Of a DNA stretch of 26,015 bases, positions 8,867 through 18,433 are shown one piece after another. This DNA comes from Leucogyrophana mollusca. Its lineage: Eukaryota; Basidiomycota; Agaricomycetes; Boletales. The stretch is from NCBI GenBank assembly GCA_021014945.1, contig MU266601.1:1-26015 (forward strand), in the 5' to 3' direction. The notes beneath the pieces were generated by a model. It was not told the DNA's origin and searched no databases. It saw nothing but the letters and a program-made list of their open reading frames with translations. Within the stretch, counting starts at the first letter, position 1. Each line of letters opens with the position of its first letter. A program made the translations under genes and the position numbers.

Positions 8867-11800
8867 ATGGCTCAACGTCGTTCACCTCACAGAGTCTCAT
8901 CTGCGCCAGCCCATCACAACCTTGCGCGTAGAAAATACTCACTCCGCCACTCATCCGCTGCAAAACGCGCTCTAGCTTTTGTGAATAGATTCCAAAGGTC
9001 AACATCTAATTCCCACGCCTCGGGCGCGTCTTCTCCTTCGTCTTCAGAAACGCTTGCTTTACGTCCCATCCTGGCCACCTTACAGCCCAACTTACGCCGC
9101 CTGCCGTCTCGTCAATATCTCCTGCAGAAGGATAGCATGCGTGATGTTAGCCAGGATGCTGACGTCTTAGTCGGATCAAAGAGAAAACGCGTCTTGAGCA
9201 TGAACGAGAATGCACACACAGGTGGTCGTCCAACGCGTGGGGCTGGCAAGCCAAAGCGCCAAAAGTCCATAGCATTGGAGGATTTGTCGAGCGACGATGA
9301 CGACGAGACAAGTTCCATGGAAATTGATCCCTCTAGTCGATGGAACGCGTCGGATGATTCTGACGCGCAAAGCGACGAGGAATCTTGTAGGCATACATTT
9401 CCCAGTTTGCAACCACGTTTACTCACAGACCAATAGCCGACGACTTCTTGATCAATGAAGCATCTTCTCGACAACTATTGCGTCTGCGCAAAGACGAGCT
9501 TGTTCGCTTGTATATTGCAACAGGTCTCTCAGATGATGCAGAGTCGTTCACTAAACCTGAACTTGTGGACGCGATTGTCGCTGCTCGTGATGATTTAGCG
9601 TCATTGCCTCCCTCATCTCCGCCTGGTCGAAGCGATGGTAACTCAAGTGACCACTCGTCTGATGACGGCAATGTAGCAGGGGACGAAGAGACAGATATTA
9701 GCAACCAACATAAGGCTTTCCCAAATGGCCTGAGGCGACGTGCCACAGTCCATGCCATGAGTCCATTAAATGCCCGTAACCTCAAGACCAGGAGCTTATC
9801 ACTTGGACAACTTAACTCACATCTATACCCGGACGAACTTGGTGTCCTACCAGGCGCGAGAGCTAAGAATGATCCTCCCCCTCAAAGGTGAGATCCTGCC
9901 CTGTTTCGTGGCGCAAGACATGCTCATACGATTGCGCAGGCGGCGGATAACTCGCTCTTTTTCGATTCGCTCGTCGCCTACCCCGAGTTCATCTAATCCT
10001 CTACCTTCTCCTCCAGCAACGCGCCTACGTTCCCGGAAGGCGTCCACAGAGCGAACCGTATCTCGTTCATCGTCACACAAGGGCAAGGGCAAACAAGTGG
10101 AGTTCAGTGACGATGTTCAAGTGTGTTCATCCAGCGCCGTCATACGCGGATCGGGTGATGAGAGTGAGCTCACGGACCTGACGGAGCTGGAGGAAAAAAT
10201 CGCGGCTGTGACTCCAAGTCCGCGGCGTTTACGCAGCAGGGATAAAACCAGCGATAGTTCTGTTAAGGGTAAACAGGTGGAGGTAGAGGATACTGATGCA
10301 ACGCCTAGACGAAGGGTTAGGGGTAGAGGAACTCGGCAGGAAGAAGCTATGGATGAAGAGGAGGATGGTAATGAGTCGCGAGACGATGAGGAGGAGGTTG
10401 ACGAGCTTATCTCATCCCCGTCGCCAACTCCACCACCATTACAGGGTCGGCGCACTCCAGTCAAGCGACGGCTGCGTCCACGGCGGCTGCAAACCCATAC
10501 CCCACCAAGTGACGGAGGCGAGGGAGATGACGAGGAAGAGGATGAACTGGTGGAGGATGCTGCAGAAGAGGACGGGGAGGGAGCTGAAGAGGATGAAGGA
10601 GAAGAGTCGGAAGAGTCCAGAGATGGAGATGAGGATGATGTTTATGAGGGTGACGAATCGGGTCCAGTGGTAACTACACCCCGCAAGCTCCGAAATGGCA
10701 AGGTGGTCGGAGAAGAAGAGATGCAAGAAGAGGATATTAGTAACTCCGATGAAGAAGGAGGAGACGAGGATGAGGATATTGATCTCGCGGAAACCGAGGA
10801 CATCGATGTTGATGTTGATGCTGAAGGCGAGGATGACGATGGTATGTTTATGAGCTCTTTGTATCCGTTTTTGCGCTGATAGTTTTTGCCAGTCGACCTC
10901 ACTATTGCCACTGCCAAGACCCTCGTTCGTCTCCGGCGCGACGATCTTGTTCGCCTTTGTGAAACCCGAGATCTTGACGTCGCTGGTACCAAACCCCAGC
11001 TGGCGCAGTCGCTCTTGCAGTGGCGGGACCAGTACGCCAATGGCTTCTCTTCCCCTTCGTCAACAGGAACTGTTCGCCCTCCATCGACAGCCCGAGTGCG
11101 GCCAAACGGGCGTCGTCGAACTAAGAGCCGGGGCGAAAGTAATACACCTCCGGTCCTTCTGCGATCTCAACATGTCCATCAGGACGAACCGCGCACACCC
11201 CCACTATCTGGGACAAATGGCAGTCAGCCTGAGCCTGAGCTGGAGCTCGATCTTGAGAGTTTGGGCTTGGAAGACCGAGAGATCCCGCCAGATAAGCTGA
11301 CCAAGCTCGAAAAGATTGGCAGTGGCGGTTTCAAGGACGTCTTTATCGGTAAGTTCAAGGGCAGGCGGGTTGCCATCGCCGAATTCAGGGACCAGTTGAG
11401 TTCAAGTGCGTCTACTCCCACGACTCTGGTGCGCTGCATGTGATACTGACCCTTCACAGTGGACATCAAGGAACTTAAGCTTCTTGGCGGGTTCGATCAC
11501 CCTAACATCGTACGCTTTGTACGTGCATCCACCTCACTCACATTTGCCACAGCACGTTCACCTTGGTGGGCTTCATAGCTCGGTGTCAGTATACCAGAGA
11601 ACACGCGCGAAACTCCTGTCATGATCGTGAGCGAGCTATGCTCGAATGGTGATTTATTCGATTACGTGCGCAACGTTTCTGCGCCCCCATTGCACAAAGT
11701 TGTACGTGTCGTTTCATCGCATCTTAGGGATCAACGCGATAACCTCGTGACAGCTGAACATCATGCTTGATATTGCTCGTGGACTCGAGTATTTGCACAT

Positions 11801-12373
11801 GCACAAGCCGTCGGTCATCCACAGGGACTGCAAATCATCGAACATTCTCATTACTTCGCGAGGAACAGCCAAGATCGCGGACTTTGGACTGGCGAAGGTG
11901 AAGCAATCCACACGGTCGATGGTTCGCAGTCTTGTCGGCACTGTGAACTGGCAAGCACCAGAGCTATGGCACGCGCATCCGAAGTATAATCACAAGGTCG
12001 ACGTCTTCTCCTGTGCAATGGTATATTGGGAAATGTTACAGTGGCATAGCCCGAACAAGAAGTTCCCTTGGGAGGTACATCGTCCGTTGCTTTTTGTCTG
12101 GACCGAGGACTGACTTAACGCGGCCAGGGTATGAACGAGCACGCCATCTACGAGGTCGTCGGGGCAAAACGGCAAAGGTGAGACCATCGCAGTCCTTCAA
12201 TGTCCGTGTTTGTATCCTTAACAACCTTTTGCAGACCTTCTATTGCCGGGTTACGAAAACAGTGGTGTCCTGAAATTATCGACCTCCTGGAACGTATGTG
12301 GGCTCAAGACGCGCAGGATCGGCCTACGATGTCCGAAGTTGTAAAAGAATTAGAATGCATGGTCGCTCGATGA
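8867..12373 (+). CDS. Putative nuclear protein kinase with two SAP-like motifs and a TKL-type kinase domain lacking the beta-3 lysine
   Basis: Nine exons: 8867-9386, 9437-9887, 9940-10841, 10893-11405, 11460-11518, 11579-11701, 11754-12074, 12128-12177, 12235-12373; 1025 residues. The N-terminal ~765 residues are mostly disordered and charged, with basic NLS-like clusters (GSKRKRV, KPKRQK), AT-hook-like VRGRG, and long Glu/Asp tracts around residues 420-620. Two SAP-like helical motifs sit at ~186-226 (LRLRKDELVRL) and ~633-670 (LVRLRRDDLVRL). The kinase domain begins near residue 763: glycine loop IGSGGFKDV, alpha-C Glu800, HRD 879-881 (HRDCKSSNIL), DFG 899-901 and APE 924-926 are present. 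The position of the beta-3 lysine reads VAIAEF, with Ala787 instead of Lys, while Lys772 sits in the glycine loop as in WNK kinases. A DNA- or chromatin-associated kinase is inferred from the motifs; substrate unknown. Confidence 0.88.
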
Positions 12374-12813
12374 CCCGTATTTATCACCACCGCCCTATAC
12401 TCAATTTAATTCCCATCATCGACATTGGCTTTTCTCCAGGTCGTTTCGGTTGGTGCAGGTTCAATGCGTTGGGAGGTCCTCTGTTACCCAGCTGCTTCGA
12501 CATGTCTATCATATCATTTATAAACATCACATCTGTCTTAACAAGCTATATCCTGCATTGTATCTTATCGTAGCAATTGAAAGAGTGTTTTCTGTGTTCG
12601 AGGGTTCGAGATGTGAGCCGTGCGACATGCACATGGAATATGATATATGACGTCCATAATAAGCTCATGTTGTAATCATCATCCACGCCCCCCAGCTACA
12701 GCCGACACATACTTCAAGTGTACTCCACCGCAAGTGTTCGTATATTTTACCTTGTATCATATCTAACTGGTCAAGTTTAGCCAGTACACTAGGCGCAAAA
12801 AGCGCTATAAGCC
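12374..12813. other. Intergenic region between kinase gene and NDE gene
   Basis: About 440 bp hold the kinase 3' UTR and the promoter of the downstream NADH dehydrogenase gene. Open frames are short and lack motifs. CTATAA occurs only about 12 bp before the ATG at 12814, too close to serve as its TATA box. No RNA gene was recognised. Confidence 0.45.
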
Positions 12814-15493
12814 ATGCAAAAGTTTGCCCAGGTCTGCAGCAGACAACATAGGCTAGGCCTCGTTCCTTCGAGTCTCACGACCTCAAGGCTACAAACACTC
12901 CCAGCACAAGCAGCTCGGACGTTTGCAACGGACGCGCCTCCACGGCCGAAGATACCAACCGAACCACGTCCCAGATCCCGTTTCCTTCGCCGCTCACTCA
13001 CCGCTGCGCGGTACAGCGGATACGCGCTTCTCTCGGGAACGTTTGGTGTACTCGCTATCGGGGCTGGTATATTCATCCACGACGCATTCACTTACACAGA
13101 CAAGCATGTCGACCGCGTACCAGTGTCGCCGCTGGCCCTCCATCCGGAGCGAGGAGGACCCAAAGATCTTCCGGTAGTGAGGGTCCAAGTTGACGACGAG
13201 GAAGACGAGGAAGCAAAGAGGCTCTCGGAGAAGCCCAAGCTTGTTATTGTCGGGGGCGGCTGGGGAGTAAGTCTTGATAGTCTCTTAAGATCCTTTGCAT
13301 TAAACCTCTACCCAGGCCATCGCGGCTATGCAGTCTATGTCTCCTGGCGACTATCACGTGACCGTAGTGGCATCCGAAACCTTCACGACATTCACCCCGC
13401 TCCTGCCATGTAAGATTACGTGCACTATAATGAAGTGTAGATTTCCAATACTTGCTTGTAGCCGCCGCAGTGGGGACCGTTCAGATTCGCAGTTTGATCG
13501 AGCCCATACGGAAAATCATTGCACGCCTTCGTGGCCACTTCATCTCAGGCAAGGCAGTTGACCTTGTCATGTCCGAGCGCCTTTTGGAAGTAGAGACAGG
13601 GGACAAGCATCGTATCTACATTCCGTTGGTCCTCATTTCTTCTTTCACTTTTTCTCCTGACGCCGAGCACGCGTTGCCAGATATGACAAATTAGTCATTG
13701 CTTGCGGCTCTACCTCCAGCACGCACGGAGTCCCAGGGCTAGAACACTGCTTCCAGCTCAAGACCATCTCGGATGCGCAGGCCATCCGTCGTCGGATTAT
13801 GGGTGAGCACTTCCGCTGTCCAAGGAATTGTCGTTAACATGAGGTGCAAAAGACAACTTTGAGGCGGCCAGTCTCCCCACCACTACACCGGAAGAACGAA
13901 AACGCCTGTTGAGCTTCGTCGTCTGTGGAGGTGGACCCACAGGCGTGGAAACTGCCGCCGTTCGTCTTTAAGTTTCATCTCCGGTGCACCGTAGCTCTGA
14001 CGGCCCCCCTTTCAGGAAATTTATGACTTCTGTCAGGAGGACATCATGAACTATGTACGTTTTTGCTATCAACGTATATACGGCGGCCATCTGATGCCTC
14101 GTGTTTTACGGTCGGCAGTACCCGAAAATATGTAGGGAGGAGGTCTCTATACATGTCATCCAATCGCGCGAGCACATCCTGAACACCGTGAGTCTATTCA
14201 GTTCTTCCTTACGCTCCTGGCCTCACGACCACTACTTGTCACTCAGTATTCGGAGGCGATTTCCAAATACGCTGAGGTGTGTACCATCATTCTCTCGTCC
14301 GGAGCACGTTGTATCCTGAAACGTCTCGATAATAGGCCAAATTCCGCCGGGACAATGTTGACCTCATTACCTCTGCGCGTGTTGGTGAAGTTCATGATGA
14401 TCGCGTTTCTTACACCGTGCGCTCTCCCGATGGCAATGTCACCAAACATGAGATTCCGACGAACTTTGTACTCTGGTCCACGGGGATCGCCATGAACCCG
14501 TTTACTCAACGTGTGTCGAATTTGCTGCCGAACCAAGTACACAAAAAGGCAATTGAGGTGGATGCCCATCTGCGCGTAAAAGGCGCACCGCTGGGTGAAG
14601 TGTACGCCATTGGGGACTGCGCTACTGTGAGTCCCGCCTGGTGGGATCACGGGTGCTCGATTACTTATCTGTGACCGCCAGGTGGAGACATCAGTCGTGA
14701 GCCATTTGCTTGAACTCGTGGACGAAGCCGACAAGGACAAGAATGGAAAGATCGACTTCGACGAGTTTGACTTCATGGGTGAGTCATAAGCTTCCGGTCT
14801 GCGATGTGAGCTCATTGCTCTACAGTCTCGAGGATCAAGCACCGGATACCCATGTCTGAGGACCACCTCCAGAAGGTGAGTTTTCATTCTTTTTATTCGT
14901 GGTACGTAGGAGTTCATACCCGATCGTCAGGTCAGGACACTGTTCGATCTCTATGATTCGGACGCGGACAACAGTCTTTCCTTGAATGAGCTCTGCACAC
15001 TCCTGGAGGAAATTGGCAATAAAATAACAGCACTGCCTGCAGTACGTTCTCACCCTCTGCGTGCATCCAGCGGACCCCAAATCTGATTGCTGGTCCCGGG
15101 TAGACTGCGCAAGTTGCTTCGCAGCAAGGTAAATACTTGGGCAAGAAATTCAGCCAGCTCGCCAAACAGCGTGAGGTGCTCATTGCCAACGATGTAAGAG
15201 AGATGGATGAAGCTGTTTCGGGTCCATTCCGATACACTCACCTTGGGAGTCTCGCGTACATTGGAAATGCAGCTGTGTTCGATTTGGGCAAGATGTCGTT
15301 TATGGGTGGCTTGGTTGCTATGTACGCATGGCGCAGCATATACTGGAGCGAGCAAGTGTCGGCGAGGACTAGAGCGTTGTTGATGATTGATTGGATTATT
15401 AGGTGAGACTAATGCGTTTCCTCCTTGGGCCTAATGCGCTGATACTCCGTGCTCCTAAGGGGTGTGTGGGGACGCGACCTGTCTAGATTGTGA
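12814..15493 (+). CDS. External (cytosol-facing) alternative NADH:ubiquinone oxidoreductase, EF-hand type (type II)
   Basis: A non-proton-pumping flavoenzyme that oxidises NADH at the outer face of the mitochondrial inner membrane and reduces ubiquinone. Fourteen exons: 12814-13266, 13316-13409, 13462-13624, 13681-13802, 13853-13959, 14016-14054, 14119-14187, 14247-14276, 14336-14626, 14682-14778, 14826-14875, 14931-15041, 15104-15402, 15460-15493; 652 residues. An Arg/Ser-rich presequence (cleavage plausible near RTFATDA) is followed by one hydrophobic segment at ~70-88. The FAD-binding Rossmann motif is KLVIVGGGWG (142-151), the NADH-binding one FVVCGGGPTGVE (299-310), then VYAIGDCAT. Inserted after that are two EF-hand loops: DKDKNGKIDFDE (473-484, canonical) and DSDADNSLSLNE (514-525, Asn instead of Gly at position 6). 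This matches the Ca-regulated fungal NDE1 type and the plant NDB type, so calcium regulation is expected. The C-terminal amphipathic tail is typical of membrane-bound NDH-2. Confidence 0.95.
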
Positions 15494-15649
15494 AACTCCT
15501 TGAACGGGCTTGCAATGCATTACATGTAGATTCCATTTGTAACATGTTCTTCACATTGACGCTCCTTCAGACCTTGCACACTTGTTTTCGCACTTATCAT
15601 ACTTCGTTCTGTAAAAATATCGATGCAGGGCAAATACGTATCCCAGCTG

Positions 15650-17709
15650 CTACTCTTGCCACTCGAAAGACCCCACGACAGCCGTCTTCCCCGCGAATGA
15701 CCCCTGGTTTGGCGAAAGGATCGTCATTTTTCGATTTGGTATATCAATGTTTGTGCTAAAGAGAACAAACGCCATGAGTAAGACTATGAGCCATTTCCCG
15801 TCGCTCACGGGAATAAATGATAATGAGTCCGAGTAAATGACAGCGATGGACGAGCAATCCCCGACACAGCACTGACTCATCGTGCGACAAAGTCCACCAA
15901 CAAGCGAGTGCGGTGTATGCCGAGACCGAGAAATGGAAGGGGGGACTTACATGACGAGGAAGCCAATGACGTTTAAATCCAATATTTCTTCGTCATAGCG
16001 TTCGGCTTCGTCTGGGTTGAAGGGGGCAATTAGAGCGAGAACGGCATTGAGGAGGCCCGAGCCGCTGGACGCGGGATCGACGAGCACCGGCTGCATTTCT
16101 GATACTGTGCGAGCTGCTCCAATTGGCAACGCGGACGACGGTGCCATGCTCTCTGAGACCGATCATCGTATGGTCAGTCCATTCCGGGGTCAATCATACA
16201 TTTCTCACCTGCACCGATACGGTAGAGGGTCAGGTCGTTGAAGCTGATTATGGACGACGATGGAGATAGAATTAGGTCTGTGACGGCTTCTCCTCCCAAG
16301 ATGGCCGATGAAATTCCGGGAGGGGGATCGATCTTCTGGCCGTACATGTATGTGTGCAGCTGGTAGTTGTGCACACGTTCACGATAAGGAAGGTCCAGTT
16401 CTACAACCTAGCGAGCAGTTCCATTCAACCTAGATATAAGCAAGCAAAGCCAGCTACGACGTACGCCTCCCGACTTGGGAATTTTCAGGACAGTGAGGCG
16501 ACTGCCGTAGAGCCGCTGCATTTCGACATTGAGCTTTTCGTGACCTACGACAAGGATAACGTTGACTAGAACCAATCATGAATGAGGCCTCCGGGGTGTA
16601 AGCGAATATAACACACTTTTAAAGGCGTCCACGCACGCCTTGATGAGAGAGTGCCGGCTGTCAGTACTCGCACCAGAGGTAGGACCTGATGCAAATGATG
16701 ACGGTGTATCCACGATCAGGCCTGAGGTATGTGCTTACAGACAGCTAGGTCATTTCGAGAGTACAGCAAGATGTATATCATCCTACCTTCTGGGTCGCCG
16801 TCGAACCTGTCTCTAACATTCTCTCCGAGGTTGCGAATGAGGCGATCGAGTAATAACGGATTTCTCTTGATTTCTGGGTGGCCGTACCAGTAGCTGAGCG
16901 GGACTAATGCGTTCGAAGAGAGCGCGGTTGGAGCTGAGGTCGCTGCGGAACCCAAGGGATTTGCCGGGGATGCGGTCGGGAGGGGACTCTGTACTGGAGC
17001 AGCCGATATCGCTCCAGGAACAGCCCAACCTCCCTGAAGACGCGTGAAAAAGCGATAACAGTTCACAACCTGTAGGAGCTTACCTCACTTGGGTCGACAT
17101 TCACAAGCATAGGAGACCAATTCTGGCCTGCTCGAACAGCATAGTTCGTCAGAATCTTGCATATAGTTGTCTTGCCTGAATTATCTGGGCCGAGAACAAG
17201 AACTCTCGGTGGTTCTGCGTTTGCATCCGAGTCGTCATCGGAAGCGGGAGAACCGTGCACAACGCGAAGGGCGCGGACACGCATTTGTTCGAAAGCAATG
17301 TGTAGATTGGCATATGCGGCCATGGGTGTCTCATCCGAGACGTATTCCGTGGAAGCATGGCCTGTGACGTGCCGATGGTAACGGTAAGTAATCACTGTTC
17401 GTCCGGACGAACGAACAAAGAGAGACTTATCTCGAGGGTGCATCCTTGCCAGGTGAATATAGCTGCCTTGCATTCTGAGCCAAAGAGGTAGGTCTTCCCT
17501 TCCGCCAGTTCCGCACCGAAAACCTCGGCTTGCCCGTGCACGAGCTGAGAGACATTTCATAGGGCGGCCGCATGGGTATTATCGGTACCCTCTTCTACAG
17601 CACGGAACTGAGCCAGACATACCTTGATAGCTAGGGAGGCGCCGGGATCGAGCTCGAATCTGTACTCTGTCTCCGCGTCCAAAACCCATTCTTTCGAGTC
17701 ACTCTGCAT
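15650..17709 (-). CDS. CLP1: CLP1, mRNA cleavage and polyadenylation factor subunit / polynucleotide kinase homologue
   Basis: Nuclear P-loop protein of pre-mRNA 3'-end cleavage factor I (Pcf11 partner); animal CLP1 also has RNA 5'-kinase activity in tRNA splicing. Nine exons (read downwards): 17709-17623, 17544-17427, 17361-17084, 17033-16787, 16721-16617, 16565-16465, 16407-16209, 16152-15951, 15755-15650; 480 residues (human 425, yeast 445). The N-terminal beta-sandwich ([34 protein letters not shown]) leads to Walker [10 protein letters not shown] at 126-134. Central blocks are [35 protein letters not shown] and IPKSGGVVELD. The C-terminal domain ends [20 protein letters not shown]. Lys132 and Thr133 of the P-loop are intact, so ATP binding is likely; kinase activity is not proven. 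The start is the ATG giving [10 protein letters not shown], the usual fungal N-terminus. The last intron (15756-15950) is 195 nt, far longer than the others. Its stop lies about 156 bp from the convergent NDE stop. Confidence 0.93.
17397..17412. repeat. 16-bp perfect palindrome inside CLP1 intron 2
   Basis: GTTCGTCCGGACGAAC reads the same on both strands. It lies within the intron 17362-17426, between the donor and the region where the branch point should lie. It could be a dimeric factor site or an intronic hairpin, or it may be fortuitous. Confidence 0.7.
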
Positions 17710-18433
17710 TCTCAGAGAAGTGCAGCGGTGTCCAACAGACCGCTCAGGTGACAAGAAAATCAATTTGCAAGTTCTATCTCCCAAAGCCACGCTGGGATAA
17801 GCCCAGCTACAGATTGACTGAAGGGCAAAGAACCCTCCGATGGATTCCAGATACTTAGCTGGTAGCCTCTTCCAAAACGTAGAAACGCCTTTTTTTACCT
17901 TCAAGGAACAGAGTTGAAGACGAGTCTGATGATTCTTAAGGCCATGGGACGCACCAAGAGCAAAATTGTATCTAATTTGCGGCACGACTCGGCATCGGAC
18001 GGTAACGAAGAGACAGGACAGAACTCATGCCCAAATCTGGTCAAGTTCAGACTCAAACCAGAGAGAAAATATTCTCCCTCATTCGACTTCTCTTCATATC
18101 CACAATGGCCAACACCGGGATTTGTAGGCATCTTTGGGGCTGCCGTTCACAGCGGACGATGCGGGAATACGATTGGATCAGCAAGAATAGCTGTTTTCTA
18201 TCAGAGTTATTCGACACGTATGTGGCCGGTGGTGGGCGCTCCTTCACACCATACGAAAACGCGTGCCTTGCCTGCATCATTGCATAACACAGCTTCATCA
18301 TCTCCCGCGTTCACAAAGAAAATAGCTTCGGACATGATCTTCCAACTTGATTGATCAGGAATGTCGTAAGCGCTGGGGAATCCTATAAGAGCTCTTTGCG
18401 CCGGCTTTCTTCGTTAGTTGAACGGCCCTTACC
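17710..18433. promoter_or_regulatory. Divergent CLP1 / MFS permease intergenic region
   Basis: This 724 bp spacer must carry both promoters. TATAAGA at 18384-18390, about 45 bp before the permease ATG, is a plausible TATA box or lies in the leader. No clear TATA was found for CLP1. The plus-strand open frame 17914-18354 and the in-frame upstream extension of CLP1 exon 1 to 17985 both look fortuitous: neither shows domain similarity or a needed splice join. Confidence 0.45.

Noticed and set aside
11487..11502. GGGTTCGATCACCC resembling a tRNA T-arm/B box
   Set aside because: It encodes GGFDHPN of the kinase domain, and no acceptor stem, D-arm or A box surrounds it.
11282..12373. The SAP-motif kinase as a pseudokinase because the VAIK lysine is missing
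   Set aside because: All other catalytic motifs are intact and a lysine occupies the WNK-type position in the glycine loop, so inactivity cannot be assumed.
17710..17985. In-frame upstream extension of CLP1 exon 1 to an apparent start at 17985
   Set aside because: The extra residues do not resemble CLP1 proteins, whereas the ATG at 17709 gives the usual short fungal N-terminus MQSDSKEW.
17914..18354. Plus-strand 146-codon open frame between CLP1 and the permease
   Set aside because: It has no motif and no splice continuation, and it overlaps the divergent promoter region; most likely fortuitous.
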